From: Microcella alkalica
Lineage (GTDB): Bacteria > Actinomycetota > Actinomycetes > Actinomycetales > Microbacteriaceae
Direction: 5' to 3'
DNA length: 64,000 nucleotides
Assembly (NCBI RefSeq): GCF_014595885.1
Contig: NZ_JABUKC010000003.1
Coordinates: 482,207 to 546,206 of the forward strand
Of the stretch, positions 26,859 to 39,039 are shown in pieces. The first letter of the stretch is position 1. Each line of letters opens with the position of its first letter. A model generated the notes under the pieces. The model did no database searches. It was not told the origin of the DNA and saw nothing but the letters and a program-made list of their open reading frames with translations. The translations under genes and the position numbers were made by a program.

Positions 26859-27680
26859 ATGACCGACGCCTCGACCTCCTCTCGCCCCTCGACCGCCGAG
26901 AAGGCGGCGCTGCTCGCGTCGCTGCACGTGCCCGGCGACCCGCTCATCGTCGTCAACGTGTGGGACGCCATCACGGCCCGTATCGTCGCCCGCACGCCGG
27001 GTGTGCGCGCGCTCGCGTCGGCGAGCCACGCGGTCGCCTTCGCCCACGGCGTGCCCGACGGCGAGGGCATGACCGTCGAGATGGCGCTCTCCGCGGCCGG
27101 CCGCATCACGGCATCCACCGATCTGCCCGTCAGCATCGACTTCGAGCGCGGCTACGCGCCCGACGCGGCCGGCGTGCGCGCGAACGTCGCGCGCCTCATC
27201 GAGACGGGCGCGGCGGGCCTCAACATCGAGGACTCGCTCGCCGGCGCGCGCAGCGAGCGCCGACCGCTCGCCGAGGCGGCCGCGCGCGTCGCCGCTGCCC
27301 GTGCGGCCGCCGACGAGGCGGGCGTGCCGCTCGCGATCAACGCCCGCACCGACACCCTCGCCGGCTCCCCCGACGCCTGGCAGGAGGCGATCGACCGCGC
27401 CAACGCCTACGTCGACGCCGGCGCGACGAGCGTGTTCGTGCTCGGTCTGCGCGACGAGACGATGGTGGCGGATGCGGTGGCCGCCGTCCGCGCGCCGGTC
27501 GCCGTCTTCGCGCACCCCGGCTACATCTCGCTCGCCCGTCTGGCGGAGCTCGGCGTCGGGCGCATCTCGTTCGGCCCGCAGATCCTCGGCCTCACCCTCG
27601 CGCGCCTGGCGGCGACGGCCGAGCAGCTCACGGCGCGGGGCGAGTACCCGGCCGAGCTGGCGACGCCGTACGAGCTGTAG
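26859..27680 (+). CDS. Isocitrate lyase / PEP mutase family protein
   Basis: A 273-residue TIM-barrel enzyme of the PEP mutase/isocitrate lyase superfamily, which makes or breaks C-C or C-P bonds next to a carboxylate. Visible motifs are VVNVWDAITARIVA, PVSIDFERGY (metal-binding Asp/Glu strand) and GLNIEDSL. It lacks the KKCGH-type catalytic cysteine loop of true isocitrate lyase. Actual substrate unknown; 2-methylisocitrate-like or oxaloacetate-like acids are possibilities. A CAGAGT box lies 6 nt before the ATG. Confidence 0.85.
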   Translation: MTDASTSSRPSTAEKAALLASLHVPGDPLIVVNVWDAITARIVARTPGVRALASASHAVAFAHGVPDGEGMTVEMALSAAGRITASTDLPVSIDFERGYAPDAAGVRANVARLIETGAAGLNIEDSLAGARSERRPLAEAAARVAAARAAADEAGVPLAINARTDTLAGSPDAWQEAIDRANAYVDAGATSVFVLGLRDETMVADAVAAVRAPVAVFAHPGYISLARLAELGVGRISFGPQILGLTLARLAATAEQLTARGEYPAELATPYEL

Positions 27681-27731
27681 CGGCCGTCGGCCCGAGCCGA
27701 TGACCAGCCGGGGCGCGCGAGAATCGGGGGC

Positions 27732-28229
27732 GTGAGCATCCCGTACCCCGACGACGACGAGGACGACCTCGACGGCGCGCGCCCCGGCTGGCAGCCCGAC
27801 CCGGAGCGCCCGGGCTTCGAGCGCTGGTTCGACGGCGAGCGCCTCATCGGCCCGAGCGCGCGCGAGCCGCAGCCGTTCTCGGCTCTGAGCCCGGCGGCCG
27901 CCCGCTCGATGCGGCCGGGGCCCAACCGTGACGCGCACGTCGCCCGCGTCGGCATCGCGCTGACGCTGCTCGGCTTCGCGGGGCAGTCGGTCGCGGCGAG
28001 CGGGCTCGTGCGGCTGCCGGGGCTCGACCAGTCGACCGTGCTGCTCGCCGGTCTGGCGCTCGCGGCCGCGCTCGCCGTCGTCACGGTCGTCTTCGCCGCG
28101 CGCGGGCTGCGGCGCGCGCCGCGCCTGGGCGGTCGGGCGATCTGCACCCTGGCCCTCGGAGTCGGCATCGTGCTCGGTCTCGCACCGGTGCTGCTGCTCG
28201 TCGCGATCGGCGTCGGCGGCGGGCTGTAG
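27732..28229 (+). CDS. Small membrane protein with DUF2510-like N-terminus
   Basis: A 165-residue protein. The N-terminal PGWQPDPERPGFERWFDGE resembles the DUF2510 motif (GWYPDP...RWWDG) common in actinobacterial membrane proteins. Three hydrophobic helices follow (about 76-95, 100-121 and 140-165). The GTG start follows GAGAAT by 7 nt. Function unknown. Confidence 0.7.
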   Translation: MSIPYPDDDEDDLDGARPGWQPDPERPGFERWFDGERLIGPSAREPQPFSALSPAAARSMRPGPNRDAHVARVGIALTLLGFAGQSVAASGLVRLPGLDQSTVLLAGLALAAALAVVTVVFAARGLRRAPRLGGRAICTLALGVGIVLGLAPVLLLVAIGVGGGL

Positions 28230-28245
28230 CGGGTGGCGGGCGGCG

Positions 28246-30036
28246 TCAGCCCTCGCGCGGCGCGCGCACGCGCACGACCGCCGCCGAGCGCGCCGGCAGC
28301 GTCAGCACGCCGTCGGCGAGCCGGGCATCCGCCGTCGTCGACAGCTCGAGGTGCGCCGCCTCGCCGACGTCGAACGACGCCTCCTGCCGCAAGGCGACGC
28401 ACACGCTCACGATGCCGCCGTGGGGCGACTGGATGCCCGCCCCGCGATCGAGGCGGAACACCGCGAGCCCGTCATCGCCCTCGCCCGCGGCGAGGGTGTG
28501 CTCGAAGCGCGGGTCGGTGAGCTCGGGCAGCCGGCGCCGCAGCGCGATGAGCGCCCGGTGCAGCGCGAGCAGGCGCGCGTGGGCGGGCTCGTCGAGCTCG
28601 CTCCAGTCGAGCTTCGAGCGCTCGAACGTCGCCGGATCCTGCGGGTCGGGCACGACCGACTCATCCCACCCCATCTTCACGAACTCGGCCAGCCGCCCCT
28701 CGGCGGTGGCGCGGCCGAGCTCAGGCTCGGGGTGCGAGGTGAAGAACTGCCATGGCGTGCGCGCTCCCCACTCCTCGCCCATGAACAGCATCGGCGTGAA
28801 CGGCGAGGTGAGGTTGAGCACGGCGGCGACGGCGAGGTCCTCCTCGCCGAGGGACTGCGAGAGCCGGTCACCGGCCGCGCGGTTGCCGATCTGGTCGTGA
28901 TCCTGCGCGAACGTCACCAGGCGCCACATCGGCACCTCGGCCGGGATGGGGTAGCCGTGCGCACGCTCGCGGAACGACGAGTACGACCCGTCGTGGAAGA
29001 AGCCCTGCGTCGACGTCTTCGGCAGAGCATCCGCCGTCGCGAAGTCGGCGTAGTAGCCGCTCGCCTCGCCGGTGACGGCGGCGTGGATGGCGTGGTGGTG
29101 GTCGTCGCTCCACTGCGCGGTGAGGCCGTAGCCGCCGGCCTCGCGCGGAAGGATCAGCCGCGGGTCGTTCATGTCGCTCTCGGCGATGAGCGTGAGCGGG
29201 CGGCGCAGGTGGGCCGAGCGTGCGTCGGTCTCCTCCGCCATCGCCTGCAGGATGTGCTGCGGTGAGTCATCGACGAGCGCGTGCACGGCGTCGAGCCGCA
29301 GCCCGTCGACGTGGAAGTCGTCGAACCACATCGCCAGATTGTCGAGCACGTAGCGCCGCACCTCCGGGTGGGCGACGTTCACCGAGTCGCCCCACGTGTT
29401 CGCCGCTCCCACGCGCAGGTACGGCCCGAACCGCGGCAGGTAGTTGCCGCTCGGGCCGAGGTGGTTGTAGACGACGTCCTGGACGACCCCGATGCCGCGC
29501 GTGTGGCACGCGTCGACGAAGCGGCGGTAGCCGGCCGGGCCGCCGTAGCCCTCGTGCACGGAGTACCAGAGCACGCCGTCGTAGCCCCAGTTGTGCGTGC
29601 CGTTGAAGCCGTTGACCGGCAGCAGCTCGACGAGGTCGACGCCGAGGTCGACGAGGTGGTCGAGCCGCGCGATCGCGCCGTCGAAGGTGCCCTCGGGGCT
29701 GAAGGTGCCGACGTGCAGCTCGTAGATGATCGAGCCGGCGAGCTGGCGGCCGCGCCAGTTCTCGTCGAGCCAGTCGTAGGCGGCCGGGTCGTCGAGCGCG
29801 CTGAGGCCGTGCACGCCGTCGGGTTGCCGGCGCGAGCGCGGGTCGGGCAGCGGATGCTCGTCGCCGTCGAGCAGGAACCCGTACCGGTCTCCGTCGGCGA
29901 GGGCTCCGATCGCGACCCACCAGTCGCCGTCGACGCGAGTCATGGCGACCCGCTCCGCGCTGCCGGCGCGCACGCGGTGCAGCGCGACCTCCTCGGCTCG
30001 GGGTGCCCAGACTCGTGCGTCAGTCAACTCGCTCAT
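28246..30036 (-). CDS. treZ: Malto-oligosyltrehalose trehalohydrolase
   Basis: GH13 enzyme that releases trehalose from maltooligosyltrehalose made by TreY. After an N-terminal beta domain come the alpha-amylase motifs: [13 protein letters not shown], the nucleophile Asp in [12 protein letters not shown], the acid Glu in [13 protein letters not shown], and [12 protein letters not shown]. 596 residues, the usual length. Its ATG overlaps the treY stop by 4 nt, making it last in glgX-treY-treZ. Confidence 0.95.
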   Translation of the reverse strand: MSELTDARVWAPRAEEVALHRVRAGSAERVAMTRVDGDWWVAIGALADGDRYGFLLDGDEHPLPDPRSRRQPDGVHGLSALDDPAAYDWLDENWRGRQLAGSIIYELHVGTFSPEGTFDGAIARLDHLVDLGVDLVELLPVNGFNGTHNWGYDGVLWYSVHEGYGGPAGYRRFVDACHTRGIGVVQDVVYNHLGPSGNYLPRFGPYLRVGAANTWGDSVNVAHPEVRRYVLDNLAMWFDDFHVDGLRLDAVHALVDDSPQHILQAMAEETDARSAHLRRPLTLIAESDMNDPRLILPREAGGYGLTAQWSDDHHHAIHAAVTGEASGYYADFATADALPKTSTQGFFHDGSYSSFRERAHGYPIPAEVPMWRLVTFAQDHDQIGNRAAGDRLSQSLGEEDLAVAAVLNLTSPFTPMLFMGEEWGARTPWQFFTSHPEPELGRATAEGRLAEFVKMGWDESVVPDPQDPATFERSKLDWSELDEPAHARLLALHRALIALRRRLPELTDPRFEHTLAAGEGDDGLAVFRLDRGAGIQSPHGGIVSVCVALRQEASFDVGEAAHLELSTTADARLADGVLTLPARSAAVVRVRAPREG

Positions 30037-32455
30037 GCCGCGTCATCCTGCTCGACCTCCACGAGCAGGGCAACGGGGTAGCGCTCGAGCACGTCGGCCA
30101 GTCGCAGCTCGCCGCCGGCGTAGCGGCGACCGGTGAAGGCGTCGACGACGGGGCGCTGCGGCAGCACGACCACGGTCTCGCCCCAGCCCCCGCGCCGCTC
30201 GAGCCCGACGGGCAGTCGTGTGGCGATCGCGACGGCGCCGCCGCGGTCGAAGACGAGGGCGTGGTCGGCGGCCTCGCCGATCGCGGGCAGCGGCGCGTAG
30301 CGGGTGAAGAGCTCGGGCCGGTCGCGGCGCACGCGGAGGGCGCGAGAGGTGACGAGCAGTTTGGCGGCTCCGTCGGCGTCGACCTCGGGCATCCACCCCG
30401 GGGTCTCGCTCGGGTGCTCGCCGTCGATGCGCGCGAGCAACTCGCGCCGCAGAGGGTAGTCGACGGGGCGGCGGTTGTCGGGGTCGACGAGGCTCGTCTC
30501 CCACAGCTCGCTGCCCTGGTAGACGTCGGGCACACCGGGCGCGGTGAGCTGCAGCAGCTTCGCCGTCAGCGAGTTCGACCAGCCGTACGGCGCGACCGTC
30601 TGCACGAATTCGTCGACGAGGTCGCGCAGCTCGCCCTCGCCGATGACGGCGTCGATCGCGTCGTGCATGCGCCGCTCGAAGGCCTCGTCGGGCTCCGTCC
30701 AGGTCGTCGAGGTGCCGGCCTCGCGCGAGGCCTTCTCGGCGTAGGCGTGGGCGCGGTCGGCGCTGATCGGCCAGGCGCCGACGAGCGACTCCCACAGGAT
30801 GTTCTCGAAGGGCCCGTCGCCGATGGGGGCGCGCGAGCGCAGTTCGGCGAGCAGGCGCTCCCACGCCTCGGGCACCTCCGACAGCACGTGGATGCGCGCG
30901 CGGGTGTCCTCTCCGCGCTTGGTGTCGTGCGTCGAGAGGGCCGTGAGCGACGCCGGGAAGGAGCCCTGCCGCAGCGCCTGGCGGCGGTGGAACTCGTCGA
31001 CGTCGACGGCGAACTCGGCCGGGTCGGCGCCGACCTCGGTGAGCGAGGCGAGGCGCGAGTAGCGGTAGAAGGCCGTGTCCTCCACGCCCTTGGCCATGAC
31101 CATGCCGCTCGTCTGCTGGAACCGGCGCGCGACCGGTTCAGCCGGGTCGGCGAGCAGCGGCGCGAGCGCGTCGAAGGTGGCCGACAGCTCGGGGCGGGAT
31201 GCTCGGGCCGCGGCGAGCGCCGCCTCGAGGTGCTCGGCCCCGACCGGCAGGTACGAGCGGTAGACGGGGAAGCACGCGAGCAGCTCGGCGAGCGCGTCGG
31301 CCGCCTCGGGGATGGCGTGCGGCAGCTCGCGCTCGAGGCGCAGCACCTCGCTGCGCAGGATCGTGTCGGCGATGCGCCGCTTCGTGCGGCGGATGAGCGC
31401 GTGCCAGTCGAGCGGCTGCGGCTCGTCCGCGCCGCCCGCCGTCGCCTCCTGCAGTCGACCCGCGGTCGAGGTCTCGGCGCGCAGGCGGGCGTCGAGCGCG
31501 TCGAGCGCCCCGCGCCCCGCCGGGTCGACGAGCACGCGGTCGATCGTCGCGAGCGCGTCGTAGCCGGTCGTGCCGGCGGCCTGCCAGAAGCTCGGCAGCG
31601 GCTCGTCGCCCTCCAGGATCTTCTCGACCCACACCGGCGCGTGGCCGGTGGCGGCGGCGAGATCGTCGAGGTAGCCGCCCGGGTCGAGCAGGCCGTCGGG
31701 GTGATCGACGCGGATGCCCTGCACGAGCCCCTCGCGCACCCAGCGCACGATCTCGGCGTGCGAGCGCTCGAACACCCAGGGCACCTCGACGCGCACGGCC
31801 GCGAGCGTCGACACCGCGAAGAATCGGCGATAGTTCAGCTCGGCATCCGCCCGGCGCCAGTGCACGAGCTCGTAGTGCTGGCGGTCGAGCACGGTGCGCA
31901 GCTGCTCGGGCGTCGCGGACGCTCGGTCGGCGACGTCGTCGGCCGAGCCCGCCGCGAGCGGGTACTCGGCCTCGTAGACGGTGACAGCGTCGTCGCCGAG
32001 CGTCACCTGTCCGGCCGCGATGACCGCGTCGAGCTCGTCGCCGAGCACGGGGATGCGCAGCCGGTCGCCGCCGAACGCCCAGTCGACGTCGAAGGCCTCG
32101 GCCATGGGCCCCTCGCGGCCCTCGCGCAGCAGCTGCCACCACCAGCCGTTCTGCCGCGGATCGGCCACGCCCATGTGGTTGGGCACGATGTCGACGAGCA
32201 CGCCCATGTCGTGCTCTCGTGCGGCGGCGGCGGCGCGCGCGAGACCCGCTTCGCCGCCGCGTTCCGCGTCGACCGACCCGTGGTCGACGACGTCGTAGCC
32301 GTGCATCGAGCCGCGGGTCGCCTGCAGCAGCGGCGAGAGGTAGAGCCAGTCGGCGCCGAGCAGCCGCACGTAGTCAGCGAGCGCCGCGACGTCGTCGAGC
32401 CCGAACTCGGGGCTCACCTGCAGGCGGTAGGTCGACCGGGGCAGGGGGGCGGGGG

Positions 32456-32459
<4 letters not shown>
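30033..32459 (-). CDS. treY: Malto-oligosyltrehalose synthase
   Basis: GH13 enzyme that converts the reducing-end maltose unit of glucan chains to trehalose by intramolecular transglucosylation. It opens [20 protein letters not shown] and has [22 protein letters not shown] and [11 protein letters not shown], all typical of TreY. 808 residues, normal length. Overlaps glgX upstream and treZ downstream by 4 nt each. Confidence 0.95.
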
Positions 32460-34663
<2,204 letters not shown>

Positions 34664-34734
34664 TGTCAAGCCCCCTCCGTTTTCGAGGGTTTCCCTCGAT
34701 TCCTTGCGACTGGCCACCTAAGGTGTCGACCACT

Positions 34735-35076
34735 ATGGGGGCCATCGGATACGTCGTTCACTACTTCGGGAACAGGTACATCGCCGAAACGGAGATGGCC
34801 CTGATCTTCCACCGTCGTGTGCGCGCCCTCATCGAGGCGGGCGACGGCGAGCTGGTCCCGCTGCGGCATACCGAGGGTATCGACCTGCTCTGGATCGCCG
34901 CAGAAGTTCCGTGCAGGCTGGAGGAGATCGACGTGCCGCCCGGCACCGACCTCGATGCGGCCCGTGCGCGATGGGGCCTGCGCTGTCACAAGTCGACGGC
35001 GACGCCCGCCGCCGCGAGGTTCAGCGACCCCGTGCCCGTCAGCGACCCAGTGGCCAGGCGATCAGCATCATCGTGA
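34735..35076 (+). CDS. Hypothetical protein, 113 aa
   Basis: Unrecognised small protein beginning MGAIGYVVHYFGNRYIAETE and continuing as a soluble mixed alpha/beta sequence with two cysteines (in VPCRLEE and LRCHK). It is transcribed away from glgX with a TAAGGT box 10 nt before the ATG. Its last 38 nt overlap the end of the convergent crtEb gene, and the final 25 residues have low-complexity composition, so the true C-terminus could be of little importance. The internal sequence is less repetitive than typical shadow frames, which supports a real gene. Confidence 0.6.
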   Translation: MGAIGYVVHYFGNRYIAETEMALIFHRRVRALIEAGDGELVPLRHTEGIDLLWIAAEVPCRLEEIDVPPGTDLDAARARWGLRCHKSTATPAAARFSDPVPVSDPVARRSASS

Positions 35077-35902
35077 CGACCGCCCCGGCGAGGAAGTTGA
35101 GCCACAGGAACCGCTTCCACCCGCGGTTGGCGTCCTCCGCCCGGTCGTCGGTGACGTTCCACCACTGCGCGGTGCTCACGGCGTAGGGCAGCGCGGCGAG
35201 CGCCGCGAGCGGGCCCGGCCACTCGGTGCCGAGCAGCAGCAGGCCCGCGAGCACGTACGACACGACCGCGAAGCGCACGGTCGCCCTCGCGCCGATGACC
35301 GTCGCGATTGAGGCGATGCCGCCCTCGCGGTCGGCGATGACGTCCTGCACCGCGCCGAAGGCGTGACTTGCGACACCCCAGAGGAAGAAGGCGGCGAGGA
35401 TCAGCCACAGCTGCGGCGTGAACGTCGCCCCGCCGAGCACGAGCCCGTACACCGCGGGGCTCACGAAGTGGGTGCTCGAGGTGATCGAGTCGAGGAAGGG
35501 CTTCTCCTTGAAGCGCAGCCCCTTCGCCGAGTAGGCGACGACGGCGAACATGCTGATCGCGAGCACGAGCCACGACAGCGGGTCGCCGAGCACGACGAGC
35601 ACGACGAGGAACGGCACGCACGACACGACCGCGGCGATGAGGGTCGTGCGGTGCACGCGCGGGTCGAGCAGCGCCCCCTCGACGCCGCCCTTGCGCGGAT
35701 TGCGCAGGTCGCTCTCGTAGTCGAAGACGTCGTTGATGCCGTACATCGCGAGGTTGTAGGGCACGAGGAAGAAGATCGTGCCCACCCAGAACGCCACATC
35801 GAGCCGGCCCGTCGTCAGCAGGTACGCGGCGCCGAACGGAAACGCCGTGTTGATCCAGCTGAGCGGGCGCGAGCTCAGCAGCAGCTGGCCGAGGGTGCTC
35901 AC
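35039..35902 (-). CDS. crtEb: Lycopene elongase (UbiA family)
   Basis: Membrane prenyltransferase that adds C5 units to both ends of lycopene to give C50 precursors. UbiA fold with about eight helices; the first aspartate-rich motif is NDVFDYESD (about residues 57-65) and the second is GAVQDVIADREGG. 287 residues. A GTG start overlaps the crtYf stop. It ends the crt operon in the order known from Corynebacterium. Prenyl donor and exact product (flavuxanthin-type) are inferred from synteny. Confidence 0.9.
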   Translation of the reverse strand: MSTLGQLLLSSRPLSWINTAFPFGAAYLLTTGRLDVAFWVGTIFFLVPYNLAMYGINDVFDYESDLRNPRKGGVEGALLDPRVHRTTLIAAVVSCVPFLVVLVVLGDPLSWLVLAISMFAVVAYSAKGLRFKEKPFLDSITSSTHFVSPAVYGLVLGGATFTPQLWLILAAFFLWGVASHAFGAVQDVIADREGGIASIATVIGARATVRFAVVSYVLAGLLLLGTEWPGPLAALAALPYAVSTAQWWNVTDDRAEDANRGWKRFLWLNFLAGAVVTMMLIAWPLGR

Positions 35903-36216
35903 GAGTGCTCATCCTGCCGCGGCGAGCGCCGAGGCAGCAGCTCCCACACCGCGGGCAGCAGCACGAGCGCCGCGACGGTGTACGCGAAGTCCTCGATCGG
36001 CGCGAGCCCGATGCGGATGCCGCTGATGAGCGCATCGTCGTAGGCGACGAGGCCCGTGCCGATGATGACGTTGTCGAAGATCGCGGTGAGCGCGAGCAGC
36101 AGCACGGCGGCGAGACCCGCCGCGCGCCAGCGCGGCGCCCGGCGCACGACGATCGCCGCGATCGCGACGAGGGCGACGACGCCCAGGAAGACGACGTTGA
36201 GGAGGGTGTAGGTCAT
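35899..36216 (-). CDS. crtYf: C50 carotenoid epsilon-cyclase subunit CrtYf-type
   Basis: Small membrane subunit (105 residues, three helices) of the heterodimeric lycopene cyclase family. It contains NVIIGTGLVAYDDALISGIR and APIEDFAYTVAALVLLP, where PIED is the conserved cyclase motif. It overlaps crtYe and crtEb by 4 nt each. Together with CrtYe it should cyclise the C50 chain to decaprenoxanthin-like end groups; ring type (epsilon, beta or gamma) cannot be read from the sequence. Confidence 0.87.
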   Translation of the reverse strand: MTYTLLNVVFLGVVALVAIAAIVVRRAPRWRAAGLAAVLLLALTAIFDNVIIGTGLVAYDDALISGIRIGLAPIEDFAYTVAALVLLPAVWELLPRRSPRQDEHS

Positions 36217-36578
36217 CCGCCCGCCCCCTCACCGGTCGAGGCGACGGATGCCCGGCGCGACCACCGGCCGCCGAGCAGGTCGACCGCCGCCGTGTACGCG
36301 TTCATCGTGTTGTAGCTCAGCAGGGTGAGGAAGAAGACCTCCTCGATCGGCAGCTCCGGCCCGATGAGCAGCCCCGTCATGAACTCGGTCTGCCCGCGGA
36401 AGAAGATGCCGAGGGCGATGCCGAAGACGTCCCAGACGAGGAAGAACGCCACCCCGAGCGGCAGCACGACGGATGCCCGGCGCCAGTCGCGCCAGAAGAA
36501 CAGCCCGAACCGGCGATCGAGCAGCACCATGCCCGTGATCGAGATCGCGAGCGCGATGAGGTAGCTGAAGCCGATCAC
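36213..36578 (-). CDS. crtYe: C50 carotenoid cyclase subunit CrtYe-type
   Basis: Partner of CrtYf: 121 residues with three helices and the motif PELPIEEVFFLTLLSYNTMN, in which PIEE is the conserved lycopene-cyclase signature. The GTG at 36578 overlaps the crtI stop by 4 nt; the upstream part of this frame lies inside crtI and is not part of the gene. Gene order crtI-crtYe-crtYf-crtEb matches the known C50 clusters. Confidence 0.87.
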   Translation of the reverse strand: MIGFSYLIALAISITGMVLLDRRFGLFFWRDWRRASVVLPLGVAFFLVWDVFGIALGIFFRGQTEFMTGLLIGPELPIEEVFFLTLLSYNTMNAYTAAVDLLGGRWSRRASVASTGEGAGG

Positions 36579-38149
36579 GCTGCCGGCGCCGCGGCGGGTC
36601 GGCTCGCCTCGAGGGGCTCGGGCAGCGGCCCCGTCGACGTGTCGCCGCGGAGCCGCTTGACGAGCACCTCGGCGCTGATGAGGCACATCGGCAGGCCGAT
36701 GCCCGGGATCGTCGACGCGCCCGCGTAGTAGAGGCCGCGCACCTTCTTCGAGACGTTGCCGGTGCGGAAGAACGCGCTCTGCTTGAGCGTGTGCGCCGGG
36801 CCCAGCATGCTGCCGCGCCAGGCGTTGAGGTCGGCGTGGAAGTCGCCGGGCCCGTAGGTGCGCCGCAGCACGATGCGCTCGGCGAGGTCGGGCGTGCGGG
36901 TCCACTCGGCGATCTGGGCGATGATGCGGTCGGCGTAGGCCTCGAGGCGCGTGTCGCCGTCGCCGTCGACGTCGCCGCGGCCGAGCGAGAGGTCGGCGGG
37001 TGCCGGCACGAGCACGAACAGGTTCTCGTGGCCCTCGGGCGCGACCGAGGGGTCGACGCCGCTGGGCTTGCAGATGTAGAGCGAGGCCGGCTCGGGCAGG
37101 CGCGTGCCCGGCCCGAAGATGGCCTCGAAGTTCTCGCGCCAGTCGGCGGCGAACAGCAGCGTGTGGTGCTCGAGGTTCGGCAGCTCGCCCTTCACGCCCA
37201 GGTACATCAGCAGGGCGCTCGGGCCGGGGTTGCGCGGCTCCCAGTACTCCTCCGGGTACGACTGGAACTGCGGCGGCAGCAGCTGCGTCTCGGTGTGGTG
37301 CAGGTCGGCGGCCGAGACGACGATGTCGGCCTCGATGATCTCGCCGCTGACGAGCTCGACGCCGCGCGCGGCGCTCGTGGCCTCATCGACGAGGATGCGC
37401 GCGACGGGCGCGCTCGTGCGGATGCTCGCCCCCTGCTGCTCGGCGACCGCGTGGATGCGCTCGATCAGCGTCGTGAAGCCGCCCATCGGGTAGAGCACCC
37501 CGTCGGCGAGGTCGAGGTGGCTCATGAGGTGGTACATCGCCGGAGTGTCGAACGGCGACGAGCCGAGGAACACCGCCGGGTAGCCCAACACCTGCCGCAG
37601 GCGCAGGTCGTCGAAGCGCCGCGCGACGTACGCGTCGAGGTTCTGCAGCAGCAGCTGCACGAGCTTCGGCGTGCGCTTGAGCACGTCGGTCGTCAGCAGC
37701 GGCCCGAACGACTGGAAGCTCGTGTAGAGGAACCGCTTCTTCGCCATCTCGTACGTGTCGAGGGCGGAGTCGAGGTAGCGCTCGAGCTTCGCACCCGCAC
37801 CCGTCTCGATCGACTCGAAGAGGGCGACGTTCTCCTCCCGCGTCGCGGCGATGTCGGTCCACTCGTCGTGGCCCTGCGTGATGACGCGGTAGCCGGGGTC
37901 GAGCTGCACGAGCTCGAGCTGCTCGGCCGCGCTCGTGCCCAGCAGCTTGAAGAAGTGGTCGAAGACCTCGGGCATGAGGTACCAGCTGGGGCCCATGTCG
38001 AAGCGGAAGCCGTCCGACTCCCACGAGTAGGCGCGACCGCCGGTCGCCTCGCGCTGCTCGACGAGCGTCACCTCGTGGCCCTCGCGCGCGAGCAGGCCCG
38101 CGCTCGCGAGGCCCGCGATGCCGCCGCCGATCACGACGACGCGGCTCAC
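36575..38149 (-). CDS. crtI: Phytoene desaturase
   Basis: FAD enzyme that converts phytoene to lycopene in four desaturation steps. The N-terminal dinucleotide fold is VVVIGGGIAGLASAGLL, followed by GGRAYSWESDGFRFDMGPSW; the C-terminal CrtI signature is GASTIPGIGLPMCLISAEV. 524 residues. GTG start, overlapping the crtB stop by 4 nt. Third gene of the operon. Confidence 0.95.
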   Translation of the reverse strand: MSRVVVIGGGIAGLASAGLLAREGHEVTLVEQREATGGRAYSWESDGFRFDMGPSWYLMPEVFDHFFKLLGTSAAEQLELVQLDPGYRVITQGHDEWTDIAATREENVALFESIETGAGAKLERYLDSALDTYEMAKKRFLYTSFQSFGPLLTTDVLKRTPKLVQLLLQNLDAYVARRFDDLRLRQVLGYPAVFLGSSPFDTPAMYHLMSHLDLADGVLYPMGGFTTLIERIHAVAEQQGASIRTSAPVARILVDEATSAARGVELVSGEIIEADIVVSAADLHHTETQLLPPQFQSYPEEYWEPRNPGPSALLMYLGVKGELPNLEHHTLLFAADWRENFEAIFGPGTRLPEPASLYICKPSGVDPSVAPEGHENLFVLVPAPADLSLGRGDVDGDGDTRLEAYADRIIAQIAEWTRTPDLAERIVLRRTYGPGDFHADLNAWRGSMLGPAHTLKQSAFFRTGNVSKKVRGLYYAGASTIPGIGLPMCLISAEVLVKRLRGDTSTGPLPEPLEASRPAAAPAA

Positions 38150-39039
38150 GACGCCACCGCCTGACGCGCCGGCGTCGGCTGGGGCAGCCGGCCGGCGAGC
38201 ACGCTCGCCGCGATGCGCAGCTTCACCGGGTCGGGCACGCGCACGCGGGCGCGCACGAGCTCGCTCGCGGGCGTGCGGCGCAGGCGTGCGGCCAGTTCGG
38301 CGAAGAGGCCCTGGGCGAGGGCGACGGCGCGACGGCTGGAAGCCGGGAGGTCGGGGAGGACGGCGGCGGACATCCGCAGATCGTCGTCGATGTCGTCGAG
38401 CAAGCGGTGCTTCTCCTCCTCCGTGAACGACTCCACGCGCACGCCCGGGAAGTAGCTGCGCCCGAGGGTCTCGAAATCGGCGGAGAGATCGCGAAGGAAG
38501 TTGACCTTCTGGAACGCCGCGCCGAGGGCCCGCGCGCCGCGGACCATGCGCTCATTCTGCTCGGGGGTCGGGGGCGCTTCCTGCAGGAACGCTCGGAGGC
38601 ACATGAGCCCGACGACCTCGGCCGAGCCATAGACGTACTCGTCGAAGCTCGCCTGGTCGTGCTCGGTGTCGGTGAGGTCCATGCGCATGGAGTGGAAGAA
38701 GGGCTCGGTGAGCTCGCGCCCGAAGCCGACTTCGCGCGCCGTGCGGGCGAAGGCGTGCACGACGAGGTTCGCGCTGTAGCCCTGCTCCATCGCCTGGTTC
38801 GTGTCGGCCTCGAGCTCGTCGAGGTAGCGACCCGCCGCCGCCTGATCGAGGCCTGCCTCGGCGACGCCGCCGTCGACGATCTCGTCGGCGACGCGCACGA
38901 GTGCGTAGATGTTCTCGACGTGCTGGCGGATGCCCGGCCCGAGCAGGCGCGAGGCGAGGCCGAACGACGTCGAGTAGCGGCGAATCACGACCCCGGCCAC
39001 CTCGTCGGCGGCGGAGTCGTACAGGCTCAAGCGCTTCAT
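38146..39039 (-). CDS. crtB: Phytoene synthase
   Basis: Condenses two geranylgeranyl diphosphates to phytoene. The two Asp-rich sites are RVADEIVDG (about residues 50-58) and NFLRDLSADFETLGRSYFPG. Other family marks are SFGLASRLLG near the N-terminus and GSAEVVGLMCL. 297 residues. The ATG overlaps the crtE stop (ATGA). Confidence 0.95.
   Translation of the reverse strand: MKRLSLYDSAADEVAGVVIRRYSTSFGLASRLLGPGIRQHVENIYALVRVADEIVDGGVAEAGLDQAAAGRYLDELEADTNQAMEQGYSANLVVHAFARTAREVGFGRELTEPFFHSMRMDLTDTEHDQASFDEYVYGSAEVVGLMCLRAFLQEAPPTPEQNERMVRGARALGAAFQKVNFLRDLSADFETLGRSYFPGVRVESFTEEEKHRLLDDIDDDLRMSAAVLPDLPASSRRAVALAQGLFAELAARLRRTPASELVRARVRVPDPVKLRIAASVLAGRLPQPTPARQAVAS

Noticed and set aside
24996..27938. 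A 980-codon minus-strand open frame
   Set aside because: Shadow of the MFS and PEP-mutase-like genes, which have clear family motifs on the plus strand.
34664..34717. Upstream extension of glgX to 34717
   Set aside because: The extension crosses the ribosome binding site GGAGGGGG of the ATG at 34663 and adds residues not seen in the family.
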